From Helicocarpus griseus UAMH5409 (Eukaryota > Ascomycota > Eurotiomycetes > Onygenales > Ajellomycetaceae), in NCBI GenBank assembly GCA_002573585.1, contig PDNB01000009.1, positions 1-64,000 of the forward strand: a stretch of DNA of 64,000 nucleotides, in the 5' to 3' direction. The notes below the pieces were generated by a model. That model was not told the DNA's origin. It did no database searches and saw only the letters and a program-made list of their open reading frames with translations. Every line of letters starts with the position of its first letter. Within the stretch, counting starts at the first letter, position 1. The translations under genes were made by a program, and so were the position numbers. Below, one piece after another: positions 11,229 to 22,375 of this stretch.

Positions 11229-12059
11229 CTAGAAGCCACCTTCCCACCCTTTCGGCATCGCTGGCGCAACTCCTCTCCGTCTCAAATACCGTTCTAACCT
11301 CACCTCCCACTTCGCCAGTGTGCCTCTAAAGTCCATACCCTCCCTTCCTTCATCATCTCCTTCCACACCGACAGTTACTCCTTTTTGTGTCCATATGCTC
11401 CAGGAACCCATAAGTCCGGCCATAATCACATCAGTACCTAGGCGATCACCAACCACCGCAACCTCGTCGGGAGAGTCTATCGCATTCTGAGCACGGAGAT
11501 GCGCGAGAATGGAAGGGAAAGAGAATGGCTTCTTCAGCGGATGGTGTTTTGGCGGAGCCTCAGTTGTTTGACCAGGAGCAACAGCTTTCAAGGGTACACC
11601 GGATCTAAAGACCGGAATTCCCAAGTGGGACAAGATTGACTCGAGATGTTTTGCTTCTTCTTCGTACAGAGGCATGTTTGGGTCACTGCCCGCCGTGTTT
11701 GAGACGATTAAAATGCCGTGCGGGTTCTTGTGCATGTTGAAGGGAGAGGAGGGTTTGGTGCGGAGGCTTTTGAGCTTTTGCATGTAGGCTGGCGGGATTA
11801 TGCGAGATTCTGGCGGGGTGAGTGTGTTGTCCTTGTCAATTACGAGAGCGCGAATTTTGGGCGGAAAGTGATGTTTCTTCGCATTGCCGCTTGGGGAGGA
11901 GAAGTAGGAGGGCGGAATGAGGTGAGAGCCTAGGTTGTCCTCGGGGAGCTGGAGGAAGGTGGGGATTGTATAGTTCGGGACGAGCAGGGACGGGTTGCGC
12001 AGTAACGTCGAAATGGCAAGATTGAACGCCGGAACGTTAGAGTTGAGAGGTCGCGGCAT
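11229..12059 (-). CDS. GEP4: Mitochondrial phosphatidylglycerophosphatase (GEP4)
   Basis: A single exon of 276 residues. It belongs to the HAD superfamily, subfamily IIIA. The nucleophile motif DKDNT is at residues 75-79, motif II (SNTAGS) at about 120-125 and the acidic motif GDRLGTD at about 204-210. The spacing matches Gep4, the matrix-side enzyme that removes phosphate from phosphatidylglycerophosphate to give phosphatidylglycerol, the precursor of cardiolipin. The Met at 12059 begins a conserved-looking N-terminal stretch (PLNSNVPAFNLA). It is divergent from the Sm-D3 gene with about 510 bases between start codons. Confidence 0.93.
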   Translation of the reverse strand: MPRPLNSNVPAFNLAISTLLRNPSLLVPNYTIPTFLQLPEDNLGSHLIPPSYFSSPSGNAKKHHFPPKIRALVIDKDNTLTPPESRIIPPAYMQKLKSLRTKPSSPFNMHKNPHGILIVSNTAGSDPNMPLYEEEAKHLESILSHLGIPVFRSGVPLKAVAPGQTTEAPPKHHPLKKPFSFPSILAHLRAQNAIDSPDEVAVVGDRLGTDVIMAGLMGSWSIWTQKGVTVGVEGDDEGREGMDFRGTLAKWEVRLERYLRRRGVAPAMPKGWEGGF

Positions 12060-12568
12060 GGCTGAGATCTGACTCTCCTATAAAGAGGAGTATTATCCGG
12101 TAAATATGGAGTGTATGAAGCTGCTTCGGAGTTGAAGCTAGGGGTCCTGGGAGTAAGTAAACAGAGGATAGAGTTAAGACAGAGTACTTGGTGACCATGC
12201 TACCTAATCAAAGCGACAGAAGGTAAATAAAATCAACCCAGTCTCTTAGTATCCTAAGTAGCCTGTATAGAACAGGAGTTCTGAGTGTTGGCACTGATAT
12301 TGTGTTGCTGTTGATTGATGAAGTCGAGTTGGAGGAAATGCGGCTCCGAAGCTTAAATTGGCAGGCGAAGCTAAACTGCCCAAAGCGGTAAGGATCCAAC
12401 TGCATCTTCCGCCGCCAATTCCAGCCAAATCAACCGATTGAATGCCATGATACGCGCCTGAACACAGATATCCAGCCAGACGCTTCATTCATCACCTCAT
12501 TCTGGCTGTCTATTTACCTATCTGACTTCAAGTTTGATTTTCGGTTTTGGCGCATTCGCAACTTCAAT
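12060..12568. promoter_or_regulatory. Divergent promoter region GEP4 / SMD3
   Basis: 509 bases between two start codons facing away from each other. It contains no supported gene and must hold the promoters and leaders of both genes. No clear TATA box is seen, as is usual for housekeeping genes. Confidence 0.6.
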
Positions 12569-13368
12569 ATGGGCAAAGCAACCAGTACCATTGGCATTCC
12601 TATCAAGCTCCTCAACGAGGCGCAAGTGAGTCTACTTCCCCCACGCGCGCATTCTTATTCCCGCTCCCTGCTTGCTTATTGCCTCGCGGATAAACCTTGG
12701 GGTTGCCGTACTGTGCCCAGGCGTGTCTAATTCGAAGCGACTGTTTGCTAACCACCTGTTTCTTCTTGCAGGGCCATGTCGTTACGCTAGAGATCACATC
12801 GGGGCAGGTTTACAGAGGGAAGCTTCTTGAAGGTGCGTAACTTCATCTTTATCTACTTTATCTTCCCTTGTTCCAGGGGATCACCTGTGGAACTTCGAAC
12901 CGGAGGCAGTGATCCGTCATGTCCATATTTTTTTTGCTGACTTGACTGGTGCGCAAATAGCGGAAGATAATATGAACGTCCAACTCAAGGATATCACAGT
13001 CACAGCTCGCGATGGCCGTGTTTCGCATCTTGATCAGGTTTATATTCGGGGTAGCCATGTTAGATTCTTCATTGTACCAGACATGTTGAGGTATGGTATC
13101 CAAAGTACTTCCTACACTCTTGCCTTTTTCATTGTTGGCTGCTTAACTACTTGTTTTTATTTTTTACATAAAATGGGGCGTCATAGCCTGCCTTTTTTTT
13201 TTCTCTTACATACCTCCACTTCCTACCGCCATTTGGAATCAACACTAACATATATTTCCGTTTAGAAACGCACCTATGTTCCGGTCGAGAGGTCAGCGCG
13301 GCAGAGGTGTCGGTTTGGCCAGAGGCAGAGCCACAGTCAACAGGGCTCGGGGTCAACGGAGGGGTTAG
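12569..13368 (+). CDS. SMD3: Small nuclear ribonucleoprotein Sm-D3
   Basis: Four exons: 12569-12625, 12772-12832, 12961-13090 and 13266-13368, giving 116 residues. Donors are GTGAGT, GTGCGT and GTATGG; acceptors CAG, TAG and TAG. The N-terminal GIPIKLLNEAQGHVVTLE segment, the Sm1 core with MNVQLKDI and the Sm2 motif YIRGSHVRF identify Sm-D3. An Arg-Gly-rich tail follows (residues about 87-116), the kind of region that is methylated on arginine. The protein is one of seven in the ring around the U-rich site of U1, U2, U4 and U5 snRNAs, so it works in splicing. With coding exons of 57-130 bases and three introns it is among the most intron-dense genes here. Confidence 0.97.
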
Positions 13369-14029
13369 ATTGTTGTTGTTTGTCTGTTGCAATACCGGAT
13401 GCTTTGGAGTTTATTTTACGGATAAATGAAAAACTTGTACAATTGAGACTTCTCCCAAAACTATAAGGGGCGACTGCGGAGATATATTGGTAGCACGCTC
13501 TCCAGGACCTTTCCGCGAAGATTTATATGTTCATGAGTGGGAATAATAGTGGAAGGGAAGAGGAAAGCAACTAAGTTTGACGCATAGACAAATGCTTTGC
13601 TGCGAAAAGGTGGTGAGATAGTTTGCTCGCCGGTTTTTGAAAGCGGATATCATATCATTTAAATAGCCGCTAGCTAGAATGAAAAGCTTTAAAAATGCTC
13701 TTTTAGATCCAATAAATCGGGAAACGGTAAAGCGTGTTTGCGCGGTGACAAATAGCTAGCTTATGGTAGACCGCGGGTGACAATTCGTCACTATCTCCGA
13801 AACTCAACTCCGCAAGGAACTTCCCATGACAAGATATCTCAAATTACGAACCTAGTATATATCTTAAATTATACAAAAAATACCTAAGAATTTAGATGCG
13901 CCGCAATTGGTTTACAGATTTCGAGAGCAAACTCATGCCGTCCTTGATATTTGATATAATATCGCCCCAGTGATCCCTTCACCTCTCCTCTCCCCGCAAT
14001 CTCCATCGCGGCCGTATATCGCCCTCAAA
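13369..14029. other. Intergenic, SMD3 to IRC6-like
   Basis: 660 bases, AT-rich, with no supported gene. It presumably includes the SMD3 3' UTR and the promoter of the next gene. Confidence 0.5.
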
Positions 14030-15598
14030 ATGACCATGCCATCCCCACCATCGCAACAGGAGAAAACTCCTAATGATATAAAAACTGCTACACGGATCTT
14101 AACTCCCCGCCGCCTTTTAATTCTAACCCCTGCATCCCAATCCCACGCCATCGTTCCTCCGTTCCTCCACAGCCTAACCGGAGTTGCGGTCACCCATGCG
14201 CCGCAAGCTCCAAACTCCGCCCAGTTGGATGAGAACGTTGGTGAGTCAATTATTCCTACACATGCGCAGAGATATGTTTTGTCTCTACGCTTCCATAACT
14301 AACTGGTGATTGCTTTGTTGTTTGTCAGGCTCCATAAACCACGCGGCAGCTGAAGGCGACAGCGGCCTGATATCCACGTTTGCAGGATACACCACGCACT
14401 CCCCGCTGCGAATTGAGACGAAATATTACACTGCAGATATACCGATATGGGTTGATGAGCTTCCGTTCTCTTCTGCATCTACGTCTACGTCATCAACGTT
14501 ACAGTCCTCCACCACCAATCATAACCAACAACACACCTCCTCAACCTGGAGATCTGAATTTCTTTCCGAGGAAGCCCGCGAAGTACGGGATGTTATTGGT
14601 GCCGTGATAATCTGCATTGAGAGACCGAGCAGAATAGCTCCTGAATTCTCCCAACCTAGGGAACACAAAGATAGGCATGTGCAGGGGCTAAAGGAGCTAC
14701 TGAGTGCGGTTGCGGAGGTTAGGAATCAGATTGAAGAGGAGCGTGGCAGCGTTGGAGAAGTCCCTGGATTGGTTGTGTTGGTCGGGAAAGATGAGGAGGG
14801 AAAGGATAGGGTGAACGGGTTGGATAGTCCGGAGCTAGGGAATGGTGCTGGTGGTGAAGACGGATTAGAAGAGATTGTGGAGTTCAGTACTAGGTGGTGG
14901 GAGGAGGAGTTGTCTGAAATGGGCCATTTTGAGCTGGAGGTTGTGGCTTGGGATCCTAAGGGGGAAGATGAGAGGGAGAAGAGGAATATGTTTGGAGGTT
15001 TGTACAATTCTTTTTCTATCTATTCCATTTCCTACCTGTGTTCATATTTGTATGGCCCTCCGTATCATCCGTCTTGCTAATCCTCCAAACTTCCAGAACT
15101 CGAGGGCATACCACGGATAAAGGAGGTTTTACGAACGAACGAATGGGGCTCGGGTGGTCAGGGGGACTTCTCTGCGGATTTCTTGCTAGACTCTGATGAA
15201 GAAGCCGGCTTTGATAAGGAAGCGAGTGAGCTTGAGCGTGAGATGTTTGGTTTAAAGCTTGCGATTGAGAAAGGGGGAGACGTCGGTGCTTCTGGAGACT
15301 CAGCGGATGTCCGTAACGAGGAAGGTGATGATGAACTTCATGTTGAAAAGATGGACGGTTTGATGATGAGGATGCAGGCTATTAAAGGTAAGGCTATGTC
15401 CCCTCATGGTTTCCTTTTATTCTCCTTATTCAAAAGAATATTTAAAAGGGAATACTTCACTCTTCACTCCCTTCCACGCTCATTAACCGGCCCACGGACA
15501 TGACTGACAGAGCTATAGATATGGCTTCGGAATTACCAGAAGCGGAGCGGAAAGCGTTCGCCGTTAAAGCTATCAATGATATCATGAAGGATATGTAA
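14030..15598 (+). CDS. IRC6 / AAGAB (p34)-like adaptin-binding protein
   Basis: Four exons: 14030-14240, 14329-14997, 15097-15387 and 15519-15598, giving 416 residues. The ATG at 14030 was chosen because it begins a conserved-type start before the LLILTPASQSHA strand. The protein has a Rab-like N-terminal half with the segment TKYYTADIPIWVDELP (about residues 95-112), typical of the fungal increased recombination centers protein 6 group, related to human alpha/gamma-adaptin-binding p34. It ends in an acidic region and a helix (AERKAFAVKAINDIM). The family assists assembly of clathrin adaptor complexes. A linker of Ser/Thr residues and a Glu/Gly-rich loop make it longer than the yeast form. 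The final acceptor at 15518 is preferred, since using the CAG at 15510 would put a stop in frame. Confidence 0.8.
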
Positions 15599-15786
15599 AG
15601 TTTTATGAAAGCATGAAAAAGTAGAATTCTTAAAACGAACATATACAACACGACAGAGTAATTGAACAAACTTGATAAAGTCTGTATATTATATATCTAC
15701 AGGAATTTTCGTCAACTCTATGTAAATCACATTATAATTTCCATGCTCTTCTTCTATCTCACTATCTCCATCCATCAATATGGGTA

Positions 15787-16767
15787 TTAATCAGCCCGCT
15801 TGGCCGCTCTCATCACCTTCCGTCTCTGAGACATCATATGCGTGTACAGAATGTACGAACCTGTGGAGAAAAAGCAGTCAGCAAGATGAGTCCCACACTT
15901 AAACTAAAATAAGGCAGAAGAGGTACATACCGGGTACATAGATAACTAGGATCGAAATGAAGAACCACGCAAATGCGGGATGGATGTCTGCGGCCGGCGC
16001 AATAGCCTTATATATCAAACAGCACTCGCTCGTAATGCCAATTGGATAGAGGACGAAGAACGTGTTATATCTATAACATATCAGCAAAGTTAGTAATGCA
16101 AAATGCATATGATAAGCACTTGAAGAGTTCCTGGCACTCCTCTCGGCCACAGCTGGTGCCGGTTCGCCATCCCCAGCTTTTTGGAATAAATGATAATGAC
16201 ACAGAATGGGCTCTGAATAGGAGAACAAAGCAGGAAGAAACCTTACCTCAGCCAAAAGACAAACCGCGGCACCGTCACACCCAAAACCTGCAGCGCGAAA
16301 AACCCATACCGAATACACTCCGTAACCCCCCAAGCACTCATGCAGCCAACAAACGCCCAGTCGCCCAATTTCGCACCAGCACCAGCACCAGCAGCGCCCA
16401 CAACAGCCCTCTCCTCCCCAACTTTTTCAACCGAGAAAAGATACATAACACCCCACACCACCGAGATACGACTGGCAACCTGCATCGCCGTCGTGACGAC
16501 GGAGGCGCGGACCAGTTTCACGGCCGAGTGCAAGACTTCCAGCAACGCGAGGGACTGGGTATAGAGGAGGAGGGGGAAGAGGGCGTCAAAGATGTGCGAG
16601 ACATGGCCGGAGGGCCCGAGGAGGACGACTAGGCGCAGGGTTATGGTTGTCCAGAGGGCGAAGGAGGCGGCGTTGTAGAGTAAGAGGTAGGCGGTGGTGC
16701 TTTTGGAGACGGGTTTGCTGGGACGGCCGGAGGCGGCGGTGCCGTTGGCTCTTTTTGGGTCTGCCAT
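15787..16767 (-). CDS. PHS1: Very-long-chain 3-hydroxyacyl-CoA dehydratase (PHS1)
   Basis: Three exons on the minus strand, 16767-16247, 16070-15931 and 15860-15787, giving 244 residues. The chain is a multi-span membrane protein beginning TAYLLLYNAASFALW. The conserved region includes SRISVVWGVMYLF and a WGVTECIRYGFFAL segment with the Tyr and Glu used in catalysis in Phs1. It ends in a basic tail (QRRKVMRAAKR) that could act as an ER-retrieval signal. The enzyme removes water from 3-hydroxyacyl-CoA in the ER elongation cycle that makes very-long-chain fatty acids for sphingolipids. It is tail-to-tail with the IRC6-like gene, only 188 bases apart. Confidence 0.94.
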
Positions 16768-17594
16768 TTCTGTTGTCGCCGGTAAATCTGCTTGTTGCTT
16801 TATGCTCTCCCTTTTCGTACGTTTTGCTGGTGATGTTTCTACGCTCTGCTTTGAGTTCGCGATGTCAATCCTAACGCAGCAGTTCGTGGTTTACTTCAGA
16901 AGGGAATGGACGCGATTGCCCGAAAGGAAAAGACTGAGATTTGGAGTGAAAACAAATCAAATACCCGAAATGACAAGAGACTGCTCTGTATACAGCACAA
17001 TTGTGTCGTCTCAAAATATTACTGAAGCCGAAAAGCCTTGAAATTGTTGAGGACGGAAAAAGAAAAATCTCCAGGTCTCGGGCCGAAGCATGGGGCAGCC
17101 TGTGCCAAGACTCCCGCCAATCTTAAATCAACAACTGCCCGACGATTGGCTTCAATTCCTACAATAATGACAACTGAAATTGAATCGCAATTGTTTGGCA
17201 TGATTGTAGATATTTTAAATTGATTAATATTGCCCGAATTTTGGTACTAAACAACCGAACAGAAATAACAAATAATAACATACAAAAATCCGTAAATATC
17301 AAACAAAATTCAACCATCTCAAAACACATCCTCCATTCCCTTCTCCTACAGTCCGGAAATGTGAAATGCATTAGTTTCCGGCTCTTTCTTTCTTTCTTTT
17401 TTTTTTTTTTTTTAGTTTCCGTTGCGTTGGAAATTAAATAGCAGTTCGATAAATCTGAAAAAAAGCCAAATCCAAACATAAAGTCGGTATCATAGAAAGA
17501 CAAAAGACCACACAACTCCTTGACATTATTGGGTTGTCGATGTTATCCCCCAAACGCTGGCAATCTCAGTGGCCGCCCTAGATAACCAGGTACC
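16768..17594. other. Intergenic, PHS1 upstream region
   Basis: 827 bases upstream of PHS1 and downstream of the HAM1-like gene. It is AT-rich around 17160-17330 and includes a T-rich run at about 17395-17414. No supported gene. Confidence 0.5.
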
Positions 17595-20500
17595 TTACAC
17601 TTGGATACTCGGCTGCGCGAAGGGGCCGGCAGGAATTTCTTTGACCCCGCTGTGCTTGCCCATGCCCTGGTTGGTTTGAACGGTAGATTCTTCACTTTCA
17701 AGGGAACCGATTCCTGAATCTCTAGGCGCAGTGCGTGTTCTGCGAGAGACAGGTGCTAGCCTCGGAAGGTTAGCAGAGGGGGCAGCTGATCCAATACTAA
17801 AAACAGGCGATTCCCATTTGTCGCCCTTTGCAGCAAGTTCCTGATACTCTGTTGCTTTGGAGGAAATGCCGCCTGGAAGTTTGATATCGCTGAAAATAGC
17901 ATCTTTCTGAGTGGTGGCGAGGTTGACTTTGGTGTCGCGCTTCTTCTCGGCCGTTTCCTCGGCTTTATGTCTTGTCTCCATACCTTTCTTGCGCAACGCA
18001 TCAACATAATACGAATAAATGTTATGCTTGTTCTCTGGATCATTGCGAGCAGCGTCCCAAGAGCGTTGTGCTTCGTTATGGATGTCGTACGCAAACTTGT
18101 CGCCTCGGACAAAAGAATCGCGGATTTGCTTCTCCATAACCTTCTCGATAGCAGGGCGCACGATTCCGAAGAGTAGGGGCTTGAAGATCGCAAAGAGGAA
18201 CTTGTGCTTCGACTTCTTGAGCCTGATATCTAGGTTGTTGACGTTGACCTCAACCTTTTCGGGTTTGATCAGGCTACCGGGCTTTTCACTGTTTGATCCG
18301 GAGATCCTGAAGTTGAAACCCTCGCCGCCCATCAATATATCCATCACTCCAGTGTCGGTGATGGATGGGAAACCCTCCTTCTTCCGGATATAGTAACTGA
18401 CATCTGAATGGATATGTTAGCGTGCTGGAAGACAAAAGTCTGACGTAAGGACGAAGTAAACTTACCTCTCCAATCGGTTTGTATTCCAGTCGCTGATATC
18501 ATTACCTGTAGATGAGTTTAGTCAACCGTATCATTTACCGGAGATCGGTTCATTATATATAAGTACCTTGTTTGTATGCTTTGTTCCAATCCTTTTGCGA
18601 CCGAATCGCCAATAATTGTCGCTGCTAAATTCAACGACATTGGGCATCAAATTGTCGCTTTCAACGACAAGATTCTCAATCACCTTTGATAATAAGATAC
18701 ATTAGTACTCAAGTCTGAAACTGATTTTGGCCACGATTACTCACCACATCAGCCATTGGGTCAGACACCTCGATGCGAGGCAGCGGTACATAGCGTATCC
18801 TTTCGAAGAGCGAAGGCAGGATAATACTAGTAACATCCTTTCTAAGATGATTCTTGAAGACTATCCTTCCATCGGCATCATAGCCGAGATCATGGAAAAG
18901 CTTCTGAAGAGAATTGCCAAAAGCTTTGTTCAGAGGGTCTTGGTCGAACTGATCGCCAAGGTATCTCATTTCGTCGACAACGCGGTCTGTATTATCACGG
19001 TACCGGTCGCGAAGCAGGAACCGACCCTCATCATACAGGTTATTCCATCTCTCAGTTGCTTCATCATTCAAAACGTAACCTTGCTCGCGGAGGCATTTTC
19101 TAATTGTACAAAATTAGAACAGCTGAAACTGCGGTAAGAACCAGATGGAAAACTAACCTAATGAAAGAGTTCACAGATTTGAACCAATTCTTTAGTCGAG
19201 GATCCTCATCAGCAGCGTGATAGAAGTCCTTGATATAATCGAAGAGATCATCAGTAGATGTGCTGTTTGCGAAACGTTCGATGATTGTCTTCAGCCGTGT
19301 CATGGAATCTTTATTTTCCTCGATTACTCCTGTGGTCCCAATGCATTAATATCGTGCGTAGTCACAATGGAGATGATGAGTCTTCTCCTCACCTTTCGAA
19401 GTCGAGGCACCCTGCTGTGAAATTCCTTTGCCGTGGCCAGTATACGTTTCCGCAATGTTAAGCAAAGTTTCAATTGCTTGTTGATCTAGAATGGAAAGAA
19501 CTATTTAGCAATGTTACGAGTTGTAGCAAGAAGAACAAACTACTCACAGTCAGGATGGCCTTGGATTTCCACAAGCATCCTCTTCAACCTCCAAATAGTT
19601 TGATCACGGCGCTCTTTGGGCATCTTCTCACGGAGGAAGGCTCTCGTCTTCTCGTTCATTTCTCGGGTTCGTGTCTTAGCTTCCTCTGGAACATTTTCGG
19701 AAACTTCTTCACGGGCTCTCTGAGCTCCAGCGGCGGCGCCGGAGGTGGCATCTACATCCCCCTGTGTATCCTCTTGACGAGCAGATCGATCGGCAGTTCC
19801 CGCTGCATCTTGGGCACCTTCAGTGGCCTTGTATGTGTGAGTATCACGACTTGAACAGCGAAGATAGTAGTCAGAATTTACCTTTGCCTTCTTTTGTCCA
19901 ACCTGCGATTTAACTTGAGACTTCAATTTGTCTTTTGAAATATCTGGCTTATCATGCCAAACATTCTCCTCAGCCGGCTCATCAATTCCAGCCATTTCCT
20001 CCTCTGAGGGCCCGATCTTGCCAGCAGTCCTTTGGGCTGCATCGCTAGCCATATCACGGATCAGAATAGTTGCATCACGAACTAGAAGTTGTCAGCCCGC
20101 ATGAAAATAGATGACCAAGGACTTTATCCCGTGAGTGTATACATACGAAGCTTTCGAAACTGGCCATTAGTCACCATCAGAGTGCCCAATGTCTTCAGTC
20201 CATCCATGGCTCGTTCGCGATCATCCTTCACACTCTCTCTATCAACTCCAGCCTGTGGGGTCTGTGTCTTGGTACGTTCTCCAGCATGTTCGAGGTCCCA
20301 AATGAACTCTTGTATCAAGTTGTCTTGATTTTTGACCAGGACAAGCTGTTTTGCGTTCTGGATCACTTCACGAAGGTCTTGGATGAGAGTGTGACCTTCA
20401 GGCGAAAGCTTATCAGAAGGGGAAGACAGAGCTTCCGAAGCGAGAAGGCTGTTCAAGGCGACATCAATTTGTTTGTTCTAAACCTGGGTTAGCATCCTTC

Positions 20501-20777
20501 AAAACGCATTTACAGACAGGCAGACGTACAGATGGCACTTTTCCATTCTTGAATGCTGATATCCCGCATTCCAATTAGCACGATAGACGACATAGTGAGA
20601 CGCAAAATGTACGAAAATGCCACAAACCAGAGTAAATGCCATAGAGTTGTAGCTTGCGATTGATGTCCTGTTAAATTAAGTCAGAACGTATGAAACAGCC
20701 ATAAATAAGAGTCTTTTAAAGCGCACATTTTCCTTCACTTTCGGGTCCGAAGGGACATTGACCGCGCTGCTACTCAT
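17595..20777 (-). CDS. HAM1-like protein (fungal lipid-binding-type, HAM1_N/HAM1_C)
   Basis: Eleven exons on the minus strand: 20777-20727, 20667-20628, 20555-20530, 20477-20147, 20081-19548, 19485-19393, 19329-19158, 19099-18745, 18683-18567, 18505-18466 and 18403-17595. They sum to 2568 bases, 855 residues, with every junction in phase. The start MSSSAVNVPSD and the following helical region match the N-terminal domain of large fungal HAM1-like proteins. The C-terminal domain contains GVMDILMGGEGF and a run with KFLFAIFKPLLFGIVRPAIEK. These families are thought to have BPI/TULIP-like lipid-binding folds; function is little known and my assignment rests on remembered family features. A 54-base segment 19828-19881 has GTAAAT...CAAG ends, no stop and a length divisible by three, so it may be an optional intron (837 residues if removed). 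Confidence 0.75.
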
Positions 20778-22375
20778 GATGAATGCAACGAATTAAACGA
20801 AGTCGCAATACACTAGACGTGAATCGTGCTTGAGGGGAGAATCGAGGGGTATAATCTGATATGGAAATTCCGGTAAATAGCCTCGAACGACTACTGACTC
20901 GCGTTTGATCCTTGCAGCGGTATCAAATGTTCTGGGTCCGTTGATATGTACAATTCTCGGGATAATGAATATTTCAGCAAGATGTCCAAGATTGAGAATT
21001 AGAAAGGCGCAAGATAGAATCATTGAAACAATTAAGATTTGGTAGAGACATTAACTGGCGATGCGCCAACATATAGAAGGAGCTGACGGAAGCCATGATA
21101 AAACAGGAAGAGATTCTTGACGTCATGTTTAGGTAGCTGGCGCATCGATCGATCGGCAGTACGGAGTAATAGCTGGCAGCAATAATGAACACAATAATAT
21201 GGCGCTGGGCTGGCCACTGGTTTTGCAGGTCTATCCATGGTTGCGATCCAGTCTTCAGCTCTGAACCGCCCGAATCTCTAAAGACACTCAACGCCACATG
21301 AAGCTTAACCAACTTTGCCCCCGGCCTAATAGCAGATCATGACAAGCGACACCACAATATGTCAGGGATAATTCCTAGGCACAGGATTGCGTTCAACAGC
21401 CATTGAGCCAATGATGGTGGACTGAGGAGCTGGTGTTGCTGAACCCGAGTCAAAAACTTGATTGACTGAACGAACACTTACATCATTACCGCACCGAAGC
21501 CTGTAGTGCACAGGGTAACTGGCTAGAACCGCAATAATGAAACATCTTTCCTTAGCAAGAATTTTGTCAACAATTCTGTTAATGTCTTGGATGGCAGAAA
21601 GAAACCTTGCGTGTGCCTCTTCTTGAAACCGTTTCCCATGCTCGTCTCGCACTGGTAGAGTTGCGAGAATCTCAGAATTTAGCGATACCATTGTAGCCAG
21701 AACTTGATTTATCTAATCGTAAGCCTCCAGATCAAGTAGGAGCGGTCCTGGTGATATTGGGAAGATGAGAAGCAGGGGGCAATAGTCATTCTCAAACGAA
21801 GTACGACGGAAAGGTCCGAGTTCATATCGCATTTGGTGAGTACTATGTATTTGGTCAGCACTGGGACAGAGTATAAGAGTATTCCGTACAGGAATCTGCG
21901 CCATTCAAAGTTCCGCTATAATAGATTAGTATATCCAGTAGTCCCCACTGCAGAGGGTTTTTTAAATGCTGAAACTTGGGAGATATCAAATCGTTGATGA
22001 GAGTGAGTGAGTTGCTTGCCTTCGTTTGCCTATACCAAATCGGGCAGTAATGAGTCTGCGATGGCACGTTGACTCAGAGAGACGCGACCGCGCTTATTTT
22101 CTAACCGCGTTGTGAGGATGGCCAGTCTCACTGTGAACTACAACCCAACTATAAGTCCTTGTTAGGCCTGATATTTGTTTGATCAGTACTTGCAGTTTAG
22201 TTGCTATTTGCGAGTCAAAGTTCAGTTCTGGGCGGAATCCTTTCACTTTTTGGACATTTGTTATCTCACCGTGCTCAACCCTCTGAAGTTGAAGTGCACC
22301 TACGTGGAATCAACAAATACATGAGTTCCAAACATTCAAATCTTACTTCAGATTTAGACGGCAAACTCCTTCATC
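20778..22375. promoter_or_regulatory. Divergent upstream region, HAM1-like / DUF4211
   Basis: 1.6 kb between divergent start codons. It contains a coding-like minus-strand stretch (see 21362-21691) and a TACGGAGTA word near 21160. Otherwise nothing recognisable is present. Confidence 0.45.
21362..21691 (-). CDS. Hypothetical small protein or gene remnant
   Basis: An ATG-initiated frame of 109 residues with an amphipathic helical first half (EILATLPVRDEHGKRFQEE) followed by a hydrophobic segment with FIIAVLASYPVHY. The composition is protein-like, but there is no recognised family, and the neighbouring minus-strand frames at 21713-22067 are not clearly joined to it by good splice sites. It could be the remains of a dead gene. 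Confidence 0.25.
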   Translation of the reverse strand: MVSLNSEILATLPVRDEHGKRFQEEAHARFLSAIQDINRIVDKILAKERCFIIAVLASYPVHYRLRCGNDVSVRSVNQVFDSGSATPAPQSTIIGSMAVERNPVPRNYP

